Positions 1-9,260 of a stretch of 64,000 nt of DNA are shown here, one piece after another. The DNA comes from Clostridia bacterium. GTDB taxonomy: Bacteria > Bacillota > Clostridia > Lutisporales > Lutisporaceae. Within the stretch, counting starts at the first letter, position 1, and each line of letters opens with the position of its first letter. The position numbers were made by a program, and so were the translations under genes. Under the pieces are notes generated by a model. That model was not told the DNA's origin, ran no database searches, and saw only the letters and a list, made by a program, of their open reading frames with translations. The DNA is taken from the NCBI GenBank assembly GCA_035628995.1, contig DASPIR010000033.1:124001-188000 (forward strand), in the 5' to 3' direction.

Positions 1-57
1 AACAAGTATAAAAAGAACAAGCAAAACGAAAAGAAGCAGCAGCTGCTTTCTCAACAC
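1..57 (-). CDS. Partial CDS at left edge: signal-peptide or membrane N-terminus
   Basis: Reading leftward from a GTG at 57, the frame stays open for 19 codons to the window edge. It encodes Met-Leu-Arg-Lys-Gln followed by an almost unbroken run of Leu, Phe, Val and Ile, which is the shape of a signal peptide or membrane anchor. A GGGGGG ribosome binding site lies at 61-66. The leader and first codons closely match those of the L,D-transpeptidase at 17347-18069, so the gene to the left may be a related exported protein; that is inference. The product cannot be named from 19 residues. Confidence 0.5.
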   Translation of the reverse strand, partial: MLRKQLLLLFVLLVLFILV

Positions 58-175
58 AATCCCCCCTAATTATCTACCGCAAATATATACGTTATTACTT
101 CTTCGTTAAATGCTTTAGTTAAATATATGAGGCAGGGATTGTATTTCTTGCCTAAAAGTTATAAATTGCACTCAT

Positions 176-997
176 TTATATCCATTTTACCTTTGGCAGA
201 TTGCCTTCCACCGTTTTCGTAAAGCTTACCGCAGGGTATCCCATAAACAGTATGCCCTGAATTTTCTTACCTTTTGGCATCTCTAATAATTCTTCTGCTT
301 TTTTACTCCTGGCTAATATCATTTTCCCCGCCCCGGATATGCAAGAACCCAAACCCATTGTTTGTGCCGTCAGCATCATATTGTACATGGCATACTGGCA
401 GCTCTGCTCGGTATAATGGATTTTGGGGTCTGCAGTCAGTATTATCAGTACAGGCGCCTTTTGAAATATATTTCCTCTCTCCAATACCCTTTTTATCTTT
501 TCTCTATCAGTGTCATTCGCTGCTGTTTTAAATAGCTTAAGAATATTGAATACCAGAGGGTTCTTGTATATAAGCCCATCCATTCTTTTAATATAGGAAA
601 GGTTTATCTCTTCCAGCTTTGCCATTTTCTCCACATCCCGTACTACAATAAGCTCAATATCATAGTTGTTCGTAGGAGCCAGCTTTGCAGCAGCGCAGAT
701 CTTCTCCAGCTTCTCCGTCTCGACGGGCTTATCCTTGAAGCTTCTTATGGAATGCCGTGCTTTGAGAAGCTCAGTTAGGCTTTCATCTTCAGGGAGCAGC
801 TCCCTTATTATCTTTCTCGATTTAATACCATTCCAGGACAACGCGCCCGTCGGGCAGCAAGCTATACACTGGCAGCATGTGCTGCACAGCTTGTAATCTA
901 TCTCTATACTTTCACTGCCATTAGAAATCGCAGATGCATGGCATATACTTCTACAGTCACCGCATCTTACACACTTGGAACTGTCAATTGTTATCAT
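176..997 (-). CDS. Nitroreductase with N-terminal 2x[4Fe-4S] ferredoxin domain
   Basis: The first 55 residues form a bacterial ferredoxin domain with two cysteine clusters (CVRCGDCRSIC and CSTCCQCIACC). The rest is a flavin-dependent nitroreductase fold that starts near the LLKARHSIRSFKDKPV segment, where arginines and serines typically contact FMN. This fusion is common in anaerobes, where the ferredoxin domain is thought to feed electrons to FMN; the natural substrate is unknown. I chose the ATG at 997 because GGGGG lies just upstream of it; a start four codons earlier would swallow that site. It is a single gene, with about 100 bp of unremarkable DNA between it and the gene at 1112. Confidence 0.85.
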   Translation of the reverse strand: MITIDSSKCVRCGDCRSICHASAISNGSESIEIDYKLCSTCCQCIACCPTGALSWNGIKSRKIIRELLPEDESLTELLKARHSIRSFKDKPVETEKLEKICAAAKLAPTNNYDIELIVVRDVEKMAKLEEINLSYIKRMDGLIYKNPLVFNILKLFKTAANDTDREKIKRVLERGNIFQKAPVLIILTADPKIHYTEQSCQYAMYNMMLTAQTMGLGSCISGAGKMILARSKKAEELLEMPKGKKIQGILFMGYPAVSFTKTVEGNLPKVKWI

Positions 998-1111
998 AAG
1001 TACCCCCATCGCATTTCCATAAATAAGTCATTTTACTGTATATTTCTAGAAATGTTCCGGAAGTCCTTCATTTTACCGTCTCAATCTATTGCCTATAGCC
1101 CATTGCCTTTC

Positions 1112-1405
1112 TTAGTGGCTGTTATCCTCTTGATCCTTGAGGTACTCCCTTAAAAATACTATAAGCTCTTTTTCATCCTTGCTCAGAAATTCAAGACCTC
1201 TGGACTCATCCACTATATATTTCTTAAGAAGCAGTGCGCTCTGGTTCCAAAGCTCAGGGATATACTGCTTCATAAGTATTATGCAGTTGGCTACCCTATC
1301 ATCATCCATTGACTTAAGGCATTCCATGATTTTCTCATATTTAGACCCTGCATCCTCGTCCCCTGCTTCAGCCATAGCCTTTAATCCATCAACATATTTG
1401 TACAT
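1112..1405 (-). CDS. Hypothetical protein, 97 aa, acidic helical
   Basis: I do not recognise a family. The protein is about 97 residues, helical and charged, with an EAGDEDAGSKYEKI segment and an acidic C-terminus rich in Lys, Glu and Asp. I place the start at the ATG at 1405, which has AGGAAGG about seven bases upstream. A longer frame opens at a TTG at 1498, but that TTG falls inside the terminator hairpin of the preceding GNAT gene and has no ribosome binding site. It may be transcribed by readthrough from the acetyltransferase upstream. Confidence 0.55.
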   Translation of the reverse strand: MYKYVDGLKAMAEAGDEDAGSKYEKIMECLKSMDDDRVANCIILMKQYIPELWNQSALLLKKYIVDESRGLEFLSKDEKELIVFLREYLKDQEDNSH

Positions 1406-1484
1406 TCTTCTACCTTCCTGCATTAATGATTTTGTTTTCTCATATATTCTGGCATATACAGCTTTTTTAATGCAGGCAAATATG

Positions 1485-1508
1485 AAAAACCCGGCCAATC
1501 AAGCCGGG
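1485..1508 (-). terminator. Rho-independent terminator of the GNAT gene
   Basis: On the minus strand CCCGGC, a 7-nt loop and GCCGGG are followed directly by TTTTT. The hairpin overlaps the acetyltransferase stop codon at 1499-1501. Confidence 0.75.
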
Positions 1509-1936
1509 GACAGTGGCACTCTTCTCTTTGCCATATATGTATTCGTTTCAGGCGACGGCACTACAAATCCATACCTTTGGTATAATCCCTGAGCATCCTT
1601 GGTACACAAGGTTCCGTTTAAGTGCATTAAATCCGGGTGATTCACAATAAATTCCACCAGGAACTTACCGATACCCTGCCCTCTGTATTCCTCATCCACA
1701 AAAACATCACACAGCCAGTACATCACAGAATAGTCTGTAACAGCTCTTGCAAAACCCACCTGTCTTCCTGCATCGTACACTCCAAAGCACAGAGAGTTTT
1801 TTATAGACTTTTCTATCTGTTCCTTCGTTCTGTATTTTGCCCAATATGCTTTGTTGACCAGAAAATCATAAACAGTATCTACTGACAGAAGTGATTTCTC
1901 AGTACTTATCAGATATTTCCCGTAGGTCTGTTCCAT
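1499..1936 (-). CDS. GNAT-family N-acetyltransferase
   Basis: This 145-residue protein has the acetyl-CoA binding signature of the GNAT fold in DVFVDEEYRGQGIGKFLVEF (about residues 77-96), matching the R/Q-x-x-G-x-G/A pattern. The C-terminal DAQGLYQRYGFV is the usual beta6-beta7 region. The whole length is one GNAT domain, so it probably acetylates a small molecule or a protein amine; the substrate cannot be inferred. The ATG at 1936 follows a GGAGG site. It lies 30 bp downstream of helD's stop on the other side, and it ends in a strong terminator. Confidence 0.85.
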   Translation of the reverse strand: MEQTYGKYLISTEKSLLSVDTVYDFLVNKAYWAKYRTKEQIEKSIKNSLCFGVYDAGRQVGFARAVTDYSVMYWLCDVFVDEEYRGQGIGKFLVEFIVNHPDLMHLNGTLCTKDAQGLYQRYGFVVPSPETNTYMAKRRVPLSPA

Positions 1937-1966
1937 AATCTATACCCCTCCTTTAGAATAATTGTC

Positions 1967-4252
1967 TTATAACTTCTCAATCAGCTTACTGGGAGTGCCG
2001 CAGTGATATATATAAAGTCTATGCAGAGGCCTTGTCATCGCCACATACAGCAGCTTGATATCCAGTTCGCTGTCCCCATAGCTTTCAGTCTCTGCATCCG
2101 CAATGAACACCACATCAAACTCCAAGCCCTTTGACAAGTGTGCGGGAACAATGACTACCCCACTCTTGTACTCCCTGTCCTTTTCTGTGATTATCCGCGG
2201 AGCATCCTTTCCTGCCCTGAAGCCCTTGCGCAGTTCGCCGCAGGTATCCGCAGTCTTGCATATGATTGCTATAGACTTGAACTTCTGCTTTTTTAGCTCC
2301 TTGATTTTCTCCCATATATCAGAAGCAATATCATGTCGACTTTGCTTCTCTATTACCTCTACTTCGCCTCCATGTCTTATAACCGGTCTGGCAGGAATCA
2401 AATTCTCATTTTTTAAATTAGCAATAACCTTGTTGGCAGCCTCCATAATCTCTACAGTTGTCCTATAACTCTGCTCCAGCACAAGCTTGCCGCACCTGCC
2501 CTCGAAAACATGCTCATCCACATCCCCCCAGTCCTTTATTCCCCTATAGGAATGTATCCCCTGGGCTAAATCACCAAGTATCGTAAAGGAACTGTCCCTA
2601 ATTATGCTTTTCAGTACATAAAGCTGGAATACGCTGAAATCCTGCGCTTCGTCTATTACTATATGTTTAACGGGAAGCTTTTCGTCTACTCCATGGATTT
2701 TATACTTCAGATATATTATAGGTGCCATATCTTCAATATCAATACTTTCTGATTTCAAATTCAGAATAGTGCTCTCCCTGATAAAACCTGCTGCTTCCCT
2801 GCCTATTACCGCATCCACCAGGCTGTGAAACAATTCCTCATTAGACACAAAATCTTTGTAATATTCATACGGGTTGAGTCTGGAGATTTTATTCACATAT
2901 TCTTTTACAGCACCTTTACAGTACTGCTCAACTCTCCCAATGAACTCATTTTTCTTGTCGATAAGCTCAGTAATTACCTTCTGCCGCTCTTCTCCCTCCT
3001 CAAGAACCAGCTTTGCACGGACTATCCTCTTATCACATGCTGATTGGGCTTCCTGGAGAATTGCCTGCTTTTTAGCTTTCAGTCTGTTTGCAAGGTGTTT
3101 CTTTATTTCCTCTATCCTTTTCACAAAGGGCTGTTTCCTGTAATCTATACTGAAGAGTTTATTTATTTCTTCATAGCTGTATATGACCTTCGTCAGCAGC
3201 CTAAAGTCCTCTTTAGGTATGAAATCCTGTTCTGCTGCAGTTATATAATCATCCAGCACATCTCTGAAGGTCATGGAGCTTTTAAACTCCGACTCCTGCC
3301 GCAGGAGTCTGTTCCGCTCCTTCTGTTCCGGACTTGGGTTGTTTATAATAAAGCTTAATAGCTTTTCGTTGGCATCTCTTACTTTGAACTTCTGTCCAAT
3401 TATGTTTGCTGCAAATTCCTCGAAGGTGGTCTGCTTTGTCTTCTCCACCCCCAGCTCCGGCAAAACGTCAGATATGTAATTCAGGAAGAATTTAGTAGGT
3501 GCAATAATCATAAAGTTGTCCGGCATGAAAGTCTTTTCGTATGTATATATCAGGTAAGCTATCCTATGGAGGGCTATGGTGGTTTTCCCGCTTCCGGCTG
3601 CTCCCTGGACAATCAGGGGCTTCCACATATCAGCTCTTATAACACGGTTCTGCTCCTCCTGTATGGTTGATACGATTTCCTTCAGCCTGCTGTCGGCATT
3701 GGCACCCAAGGATGCCTGAAGAAATTCATCATTTGTGGTAATGTCTATGTCAAATATCTCCCTTAGCTTGCCCTCTTCAATGGAAAACTGCCTTTTTAGC
3801 AGCAGCCTTCCGTTTATATTCCCGCCAGGGCTCTGGTAGCTCGCATCCCCCAAACGCCCTTCGTAGTATAAATTGGCTATTGGCGCCCTCCAGTCAACAA
3901 TGATAAGCTCTTGATCCTCATCCCGTATAAGTGCCATTTTCCCTATATATAAGTTCTCCGCTTTTACTTTTTCATCCTCATGGAAGTCAATTCTGGCAAA
4001 ATAAGGCCGGCTCCTTGCACTCATCAGATTTCTGAGCCTTAATGCAGCTCTCTCCTGCAGCATCGAGTTAATCATAAGATCAATGTACTGCTGACTGTTA
4101 TCACCAGTACCATGCCTTTTATTCCTATCTATATCGTTTTCAAGCTTTCCCTTTTTCTCTGACATTCCCGCTATGCTCTTTTCCACATAGCCAAGAGTTG
4201 TTTCCAGCCTAAGCTTTTCTTCTTTATACTGCGGATGCTTTTCGGCAGCCAT
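1967..4252 (-). CDS. helD: HelD-like UvrD/Rep-family helicase, RNA polymerase recycling factor
   Basis: The 761-residue protein has Walker A GAAGSGKT at residues 217-224, Walker B with DEAQD at 534-538, and a C-terminal superfamily 1 helicase region ending in LSKGLEFDVVFIAD and VAMTRPLHRLYIY. The N-terminal 70 residues are charged and coiled-coil-like, as in the secondary-channel arm of Bacillus HelD. A long charged helical insertion (about residues 360-450) interrupts the two ATPase halves, another HelD feature. Known HelD proteins bind RNA polymerase and free stalled complexes using ATP. The ATG at 4252 follows GGAGGTG. It is probably monocistronic. Confidence 0.88.
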   Translation of the reverse strand: MAAEKHPQYKEEKLRLETTLGYVEKSIAGMSEKKGKLENDIDRNKRHGTGDNSQQYIDLMINSMLQERAALRLRNLMSARSRPYFARIDFHEDEKVKAENLYIGKMALIRDEDQELIIVDWRAPIANLYYEGRLGDASYQSPGGNINGRLLLKRQFSIEEGKLREIFDIDITTNDEFLQASLGANADSRLKEIVSTIQEEQNRVIRADMWKPLIVQGAAGSGKTTIALHRIAYLIYTYEKTFMPDNFMIIAPTKFFLNYISDVLPELGVEKTKQTTFEEFAANIIGQKFKVRDANEKLLSFIINNPSPEQKERNRLLRQESEFKSSMTFRDVLDDYITAAEQDFIPKEDFRLLTKVIYSYEEINKLFSIDYRKQPFVKRIEEIKKHLANRLKAKKQAILQEAQSACDKRIVRAKLVLEEGEERQKVITELIDKKNEFIGRVEQYCKGAVKEYVNKISRLNPYEYYKDFVSNEELFHSLVDAVIGREAAGFIRESTILNLKSESIDIEDMAPIIYLKYKIHGVDEKLPVKHIVIDEAQDFSVFQLYVLKSIIRDSSFTILGDLAQGIHSYRGIKDWGDVDEHVFEGRCGKLVLEQSYRTTVEIMEAANKVIANLKNENLIPARPVIRHGGEVEVIEKQSRHDIASDIWEKIKELKKQKFKSIAIICKTADTCGELRKGFRAGKDAPRIITEKDREYKSGVVIVPAHLSKGLEFDVVFIADAETESYGDSELDIKLLYVAMTRPLHRLYIYHCGTPSKLIEKL

Positions 4253-4302
4253 GGCAACACCTCCATAAATGGATTCTAATCGTAATTTCAGCTGTAGTCA
4301 AC

Positions 4303-4353
4303 ACAAATTAGAAAGAGGTTATCGTCTGACAACGTAACCTCTCTCTAATTTGT
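4303..4353. repeat. Long inverted repeat between receptor and helD
   Basis: Arms of about 20 bp (ACAAATTAGAAAGAGGTTA and its near-perfect complement) surround a small loop. It lies between the stop of the receptor gene at 4395 and the helD start at 4252. No clear uridine tract follows on the minus strand, so it may be an mRNA-end hairpin rather than a classic terminator. Confidence 0.55.
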
Positions 4354-4394
4354 AATCCCTTGCTTTTAACTATTCAAAACCTATTTTCATTGCA

Positions 4395-6005
4395 TTAATT
4401 TTCATTAATATTTATATCTGCCATTACAACCCCTTTAAATACTCCGTCCTTTTGAATGGGCATGGACACTGATATATTGTAGTTGTTAGAAACAACTGAG
4501 ATATATTCCTCCGATACAACGGTTTCCCCCAGGGCAGCCCTTGTAAAATAAGGCTTTGCGCTGCAATCCCTGAAATTATCAGGAACTTCAACAGTTGCTG
4601 CTGTAAGATAGCCATTGCCGTCAATAATTGCCATAAGTTCTATATATTCAGATTTCTTCTGCTGCTCTTTAAGATACTTCTCTGCTGTTTTCTCGTTCAT
4701 AACAAGCAGGTTTTCCTTTTGTACCATTTCGTTGAGCAATGCTTGAGCTTTACTGATTTTCCCTTTGATTGCCCCAGTAACCTCAAAGCCCTTCATGAAA
4801 TTTCCCACAATTGCATCAGATTCTTCAAGCCTCTCCAGGAGCTTTACAATATGCCCGTGCACCGATTCAATAGTTGCCAGCTGCTCCTGTGTTGATGCGC
4901 CTATTTCCTCCGATACCGCCGCACTTTGCTGTGTTATGTCGTTTATCTTTTCTATTTCTCTTTCAATGCTGTCAATGTTCTTTATCTGCTCTTTGGTAAG
5001 CACTGTTATTTTCTCTGCAGCATGCATGTTTCCGGTCAGTGTATCATTTATTACGTCGGATTTCTTCAATACCTCTGTTGCATATAGCAGATTCTTATCA
5101 ATAGCATCCGCTTCCTCCTTTATATGGAGAGACAGTTCACTTATCTGTCCTGTTATGCCATCGACCAGCTGCTTGATTTCCTTTGCAGACTGAGAAGAGT
5201 CATCAGCAAGTTTTCCTACCTCACCGGCAACCACCGCAAACCCCCTGCCGGCCTCACCCGCTCTGGCCGCTTCTATAGCGGCATTCAAAGCCAGAAGTTG
5301 AGTCTGGGCTGCGATTCCTTCTACTGCTTCTGTTATTGAATCTATGGCTCTTATCTTATCATCCAGGCTGCCCAAAGCTGTGAGCACCTTTTTATTGTAT
5401 TCTTTAGACTCTTCTATTTTGGACCTTATATCTGTAAATTTGCCAAAGCTGTCCTCTATGGTTCCTTTTGTTTCTTTTGCAACGTTAAGGCTTGTCTCTG
5501 CGTTTTCGCTGATATCCTTGGCATCTCGTGCAAAGCTCTGTATCATATCCATCATGTTTTGAGTGTATGCTGCCTGATTGCTTACAGACTCTGCAATACT
5601 TTGTATCGTCGAGGCTATTTCCCCAGCTGCATATTTGATTGTCTCTGCCTGCTTCTCAACCTCATGGGCATCCTTCATTACTCTCTTGGATACATCTCCG
5701 AAAGAAGCGATTAGCCCTCTGATTTTAAACAAAAAGTCATTTATCCTGGATGACAGACGGTCCAACATCTTGATGCGTGTTTTCTTGATGTTTTGGTTCA
5801 ACTGTCCTTTGTTTATTACTTCAATATTATTTTTGATCTTTCCCGCAGCACTGTTCAGCCATACTAGAAAACCAGCTCCCGAAGCAATCATAAGTGCAAT
5901 TAGCACAGCAGCCGCTAATTCATTGCTGCGCATCATGAAAAGCGCAGCTCCAAGAACAACGTTAATTAGAATATAACCTGATAATAAACCTGTCATCCAA
6001 ACCAC
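4395..6005 (-). CDS. Methyl-accepting chemotaxis protein with C-terminal Cache-like sensor
   Basis: The 536-residue protein begins with two membrane helices (about 5-25 and 30-50) separated by only a few residues, so it has almost no extracellular domain. The receptor signalling hairpin follows; its tip lies in [20 protein letters not shown] with the usual [14 protein letters not shown]. After the signalling domain comes an extra region of about 120 residues. Its pattern ([40 protein letters not shown]) resembles a PAS-like Cache/PDC sensor. That places the sensor in the cytoplasm, C-terminal to the output, the reverse of the usual receptor. The family is certain; the sensor assignment is my reading of the motif. 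It lies downstream of a 63-residue unknown gene. Confidence 0.85.
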   Translation of the reverse strand: MVWMTGLLSGYILINVVLGAALFMMRSNELAAAVLIALMIASGAGFLVWLNSAAGKIKNNIEVINKGQLNQNIKKTRIKMLDRLSSRINDFLFKIRGLIASFGDVSKRVMKDAHEVEKQAETIKYAAGEIASTIQSIAESVSNQAAYTQNMMDMIQSFARDAKDISENAETSLNVAKETKGTIEDSFGKFTDIRSKIEESKEYNKKVLTALGSLDDKIRAIDSITEAVEGIAAQTQLLALNAAIEAARAGEAGRGFAVVAGEVGKLADDSSQSAKEIKQLVDGITGQISELSLHIKEEADAIDKNLLYATEVLKKSDVINDTLTGNMHAAEKITVLTKEQIKNIDSIEREIEKINDITQQSAAVSEEIGASTQEQLATIESVHGHIVKLLERLEESDAIVGNFMKGFEVTGAIKGKISKAQALLNEMVQKENLLVMNEKTAEKYLKEQQKKSEYIELMAIIDGNGYLTAATVEVPDNFRDCSAKPYFTRAALGETVVSEEYISVVSNNYNISVSMPIQKDGVFKGVVMADININEN

Positions 6006-6180
6006 TCCCTCATTCTTGATTTGTCTTGAGTATGAGCTAGCTGCAGTTCTATTAAATTACAACGAAAGTCACTATTAGCATCACTTAAACTAATTTAATA
6101 ATATTACAAATAGTTCAAATAATCAATTAAATATTCCACAATAATGCAACATTCAACATGGCAATCTGCAAAAACAATAA

Positions 6181-6227
6181 ATTCCAGTCCGGAGATGCCT
6201 TTGCAAAGCTTTTCTCCAGACTGGAAT
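6181..6227 (-). terminator. Terminator hairpin downstream of small gene 6239-6430
   Basis: Two 15-nt arms, at 6181-6195 and 6213-6227, pair with one mismatch. On the minus strand the hairpin is followed by TTATTGTTTTTG. The remaining DNA to 6005 is AT-rich and shows nothing else I can name. Confidence 0.65.
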
Positions 6228-6238
6228 TGGCTAGATTT

Positions 6239-6430
6239 CTAGTTGAGGCTGTTTTCATAAAGTGACAATATATCATTCACACTTTTCATTGAGTTCTTAT
6301 CACTTATATATAGCCTGACCTTTCCTGTCAACTTTTTGTTATACCTGATTTTTGTGTTTTTCTTAAAGAAACTGACTATTTGCTTTACCTGCTTTACTTC
6401 ACTATTATCCAGTTTAATACTTGCAATCAT
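6239..6430 (-). CDS. Small hypothetical protein, 63 aa
   Basis: This is a 63-residue basic protein with alternating hydrophobic strands and helices (IKLDNSEVKQVKQIV, then KVRLYISDKNSMKSVNDI). The ATG at 6430 has AAAGGGGTGG just upstream. A longer frame to 6526 lacks a site and adds unconvincing residues. A terminator follows directly, which supports a real transcription unit. I recognise no family; the alternating pattern could suit a small nucleic-acid or partner-binding fold, but that is a guess. Confidence 0.5.
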   Translation of the reverse strand: MIASIKLDNSEVKQVKQIVSFFKKNTKIRYNKKLTGKVRLYISDKNSMKSVNDILSLYENSLN

Positions 6431-6581
6431 ATTGCCACCCCTTTCAATTACTTGAAGAGCCTCTGTTTGTCTGGAACCTGACTCCAGCAGCAACTTCGGG
6501 TAAAATAATCCTACCATGTGCATCATCTGGTGTCAATCTCAAAAACTATCCATGCTATATTTAATAATATTATATCATATA

Positions 6582-7445
6582 TCAAATATTGCATGCGGTA
6601 ACAATATATTCCGCAGCTTCCAAACCCTCAATACTTACAGTTCTGTCATACTCCTCCGGTATTATGATAGTATCGCCCTTATGAGCCAGTATTAGAGAAT
6701 CCTCAAATCTTAGCACAACAGAGCCGGATATGGTAGTGAACGCCCTGAACCTGCCTGGTTCATAGCTTTGAAATTCTTTATGCTTCAAGCATCTATAGCT
6801 GCTCTCAAAATGCTTGCAATTGATTATATTAATAAAGTTATCCTTTAATGAATTATATATATTGGTGATTTGGGGCAGTTTGGCAGAGTAATTGATAGCC
6901 TCTGCAGCTTTATCTACATGCAGTTCCCTGCTTTTCCCCTGCAGATCTTTTCTGTCCCAATCATAGATTCTGTAGGTCAAGTCAGAGGGCTGCTGAACCT
7001 CATATGCAAGTATCCCTTTGCCCAGGCTGTGCACCGTACCTGCCGGTATATATATGCAATCTCCCTTTCTAACCTTTACATAATTCAGTACCTCAGCTAT
7101 TGACCCTTTTCCCAGAAGGCTCATGATTTCTGCCTTCTCAACAGGCCTGTTGAACCCATATATTATAAAGGCATCCTCTGAACACTCCAACACTACCCAA
7201 GCTTCACTCTTGCCGTTCTTCTCATTTTCAATCTTAAATGCGAATTCGTCATCAGGATGCACTTGCACCGACAGAGTCTCCCTGGCATCTATGAGCTTGA
7301 TAAGGACAGGAGTGTCCCCTTCAAGAGACCCCGTCTCCCAGCTTTCTCCGATTGTGCTTCCTTGAATACTCTTATTGTATCCACATAATCTGCTTCCCCC
7401 CCAAACCCTTTCTACAATCACAGGATTTGTCTTATATGGTCTCAC
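6582..7445 (-). CDS. manA: Class I mannose-6-phosphate isomerase, short Bacillota type
   Basis: This cupin-fold zinc enzyme interconverts fructose-6-phosphate and mannose-6-phosphate. Visible signatures are VWGGSRL near the N-terminus, the metal-binding QVHPDDEFA, IPAGTVHSLGKG, and YEVQQPSDLTYRIYDWDR. At 287 residues it matches the short form found in Bacillus rather than the roughly 390-residue enterobacterial form. I use the GTG at 7445, which has GGGAGGAGG four bases upstream; a TTG further upstream would translate the ribosome binding site itself. It provides mannose units for glycoconjugates or lets the cell use mannose. No other mannose genes are nearby. Confidence 0.85.
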   Translation of the reverse strand: MRPYKTNPVIVERVWGGSRLCGYNKSIQGSTIGESWETGSLEGDTPVLIKLIDARETLSVQVHPDDEFAFKIENEKNGKSEAWVVLECSEDAFIIYGFNRPVEKAEIMSLLGKGSIAEVLNYVKVRKGDCIYIPAGTVHSLGKGILAYEVQQPSDLTYRIYDWDRKDLQGKSRELHVDKAAEAINYSAKLPQITNIYNSLKDNFINIINCKHFESSYRCLKHKEFQSYEPGRFRAFTTISGSVVLRFEDSLILAHKGDTIIIPEEYDRTVSIEGLEAAEYIVTACNI

Positions 7446-7643
7446 ATTTCCTCCTCCCAACAGAACTAAATGCGGGCTAAAGGTCCCTTACTACAATCTA
7501 TTAAAGTACAAGAAAATGTGAAACCCTTTAATATCAGAATACAATGCCTATGACACAGATTTTATTTATCGATGAATTGTATTGGTGGGGATATGAACAA
7601 GCATTGACTCATTTCAACCTAATTAGTATCCTATATATATCAG

Positions 7644-7664
7644 CAGTGAAGCATAGCTTCACTG
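7644..7664. repeat. Perfect 9-bp hairpin in the manA / nitroreductase gap
   Basis: CAGTGAAGC, a 3-nt loop and GCTTCACTG form a perfect hairpin in the 303-bp gap between divergent manA and the nitroreductase. There is no uridine tract on either side. Apart from this hairpin and the repeat at 7677-7736 the gap shows only AT-rich DNA. Confidence 0.45.
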
Positions 7665-7676
7665 AATGGACTGATT

Positions 7677-7736
7677 AAGGAAACATTTACGCTCCATTGG
7701 AATGAAGAATATAAATTGTTTTTCGCGAAATGTATA
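7677..7736 (+). repeat. CGCG-centred dispersed repeat, copy A (short form)
   Basis: It begins AAGGAAACATTTACGC and ends TTTTTCGCGAAATGTATA. The arms ACATTT(A)CGC and GCGAAATGT are inverted, so it can fold into a hairpin. It ends 12 bp before the start codon at 7749, immediately before the ribosome binding site. Related copies lie at 10868-10979, 17242-17259 and 39377-39486. Confidence 0.7.
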
Positions 7737-7748
7737 GGAGGGTATCTT

Positions 7749-8543
7749 ATGGAATTATATGACGCAATTATATATAGAAAGTCCACAAGGAAATACTCCG
7801 ACCAGAGTCTGACAGATGAGCAGCTTCAAGCTGTAAGGGGTGTTGTTGATACTGCCGAAAGGCTTTATAATAACATAAATTTGGGAATCCACCTGATAGA
7901 AAACGGTCAGAAAATACACCAGCTCTTACCAGGTATTATAGGTGGATATGGTAAGGTAAAGGCTCCTTACTACCTTATTATTACTTCAGAGGAAAAAGAG
8001 GGTTACCTCCTGAATATCGGATATACCTTGCAGGGAGTGGTGCTTAGGCTTACTACTATGGGACTTGCAACCTGCTGGCTTGGTGGAAATATAAAGAACA
8101 ACCAGATGAGAGATACGATAGATGTGCCTGAAGGTCAGGTACCGCAGCTTATGATAGCCTTCGGATATCCTGAAAAGGGCAAATCCCCATTCAGGCGGAG
8201 TTCCTCTGAGGCAAAAAGAAAGGACGTGTCGGAAATAACCTCTGGCGCTATGGATATAACCTGGAGTCGGATAATTAGTGCAATAAGGCTTGCACCTTCA
8301 GCAGTAAATACCCAGCCCTGGCAATTTGCTTTTAAAGAGGGCACAGTCCATGTGTACTCTGTAAAGTCGGGCAATTTCCTAATAAGACGTTTCCTGGATC
8401 CCTTCAATTTTATAGATGTCGGAATCGCCCTGTGCCATGCGATGGTTGCTGCCCGGCATTTTTCCAGAAACATACGCTTTACAAAGGATCCCTCTGCTGT
8501 AAGCAAGGAGTATGAATATTTGACAACTATTATTGAAGTCTAA
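7749..8543 (+). CDS. Nitroreductase-family protein (TM_nitroreductase type)
   Basis: The 264-residue protein opens with ELYDAIIYRKSTRKYSDQSLTDEQL, the usual nitroreductase start where Arg and Ser bind FMN phosphate. It then carries two pseudo-repeated halves: the second has RIISAIRLAPSAVNTQPWQFAF, a second FMN-site motif. This two-half layout matches the putative TM_nitroreductase family, which despite its name has no obvious membrane helix here. It probably reduces a flavin-accessible substrate, but which one is unknown. The ATG at 7749 follows AGGAGGG; a start eleven codons earlier would begin inside the CGCG repeat. It converges on csoR across a shared terminator. Confidence 0.8.
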   Translation: MELYDAIIYRKSTRKYSDQSLTDEQLQAVRGVVDTAERLYNNINLGIHLIENGQKIHQLLPGIIGGYGKVKAPYYLIITSEEKEGYLLNIGYTLQGVVLRLTTMGLATCWLGGNIKNNQMRDTIDVPEGQVPQLMIAFGYPEKGKSPFRRSSSEAKRKDVSEITSGAMDITWSRIISAIRLAPSAVNTQPWQFAFKEGTVHVYSVKSGNFLIRRFLDPFNFIDVGIALCHAMVAARHFSRNIRFTKDPSAVSKEYEYLTTIIEV

Positions 8544-8578
8544 AAGACCGGCGGTTTAAATTATACCGCCGGTCTTTT
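8542..8578. terminator. Bidirectional terminator between nitroreductase and csoR
   Basis: AAAAGACCGGCGGT and ACCGCCGGTCTTTT form a perfect 14-bp stem with a 9-nt loop. The A and T tracts at the two ends serve both converging genes. Confidence 0.85.
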
Positions 8579-8904
8579 CATCTCATCATTTTTTCAATGG
8601 TTTCCAGAAGCTCATCGACTACTTCGGTTTCTCCTGCCTGAATCCTATTGACCAGGCATCCCTTCATGTGGCTCTCAAGTATCAGCCTGCTCACTGACTT
8701 CATAGCCGATTGTACAGCTGCTATCTGGTTCAATATGTCATCGCAGTAAATATCCTTCTCCACCATACCTTTAATGCCTCTTACCTGTCCCTCGATACGG
8801 TTCAGTCTTGCCACCAGAGAGGATCTCATTTTCTGCGTGCGAGCGGACATCTTATATCCACTTTCATCTTCACAGCTGCTGCAATCCTTCTTCTCCTCAT
8901 CCAT
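8578..8904 (-). CDS. csoR: CsoR-family copper-sensing repressor
   Basis: This 108-residue helical repressor has the copper triad of the family: Cys54, His79 and Cys83, with the exact 25- and 4-residue spacings of the CsoR Cys-His-Cys site. RLNRIEGQVRGIKGMVE is the conserved DNA- and tetramer-forming helix. Copper(I) binding releases CsoR from its operator. The N-terminus has an added cysteine cluster (CSSCED) of unknown role. It lies 17 bp downstream of copZ in the same orientation, so the two are almost certainly co-transcribed and self-regulated. Confidence 0.87.
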   Translation of the reverse strand: MDEEKKDCSSCEDESGYKMSARTQKMRSSLVARLNRIEGQVRGIKGMVEKDIYCDDILNQIAAVQSAMKSVSRLILESHMKGCLVNRIQAGETEVVDELLETIEKMMR

Positions 8905-8921
8905 GTAATATCCTCCCTTAA

Positions 8922-9137
8922 TTAAAGGTTAGTTATCCCATTTACATCATAACCTACTTCTTGAATAACCTCTGACAGTTGTGAATCTTGTACATCGCCA
9001 TCCAGCTCAACAACTGCATTCTTCCCGTTCAGGTCTACCGTCACCTTGATGACTCCCGCCACTTCTTTAAGAGCCTCCTCCACATGCTTTACACAGTGCA
9101 TACAGCTCATACCTTCGATATTAATCTTCTTTTTCAT
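8922..9137 (-). CDS. copZ: Copper chaperone CopZ-like, heavy-metal-associated domain
   Basis: The 71-residue protein is one HMA domain with GMSCMHC near the N-terminus (Cys12 and Cys15), the metal-binding loop that carries copper(I) to a P-type ATPase or other partner. The rest follows the beta-alpha-beta-beta-alpha-beta pattern. It is the first gene of the copZ-csoR pair. No CopA ATPase occurs in the window, so its delivery partner must be encoded elsewhere. The ATG at 9137 follows AAGGAGGA. Confidence 0.87.
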   Translation of the reverse strand: MKKKINIEGMSCMHCVKHVEEALKEVAGVIKVTVDLNGKNAVVELDGDVQDSQLSEVIQEVGYDVNGITNL

Positions 9138-9260
9138 TTTTATTCCTCCTTCTTAAACTTTTAATTATATTCTCACCTTGCTAAAATGCATACAGATGTA
9201 ATGTATGCTTCCACATTCTATATTTCTTATAACATAATATTATTATTTAAATAACTATTA

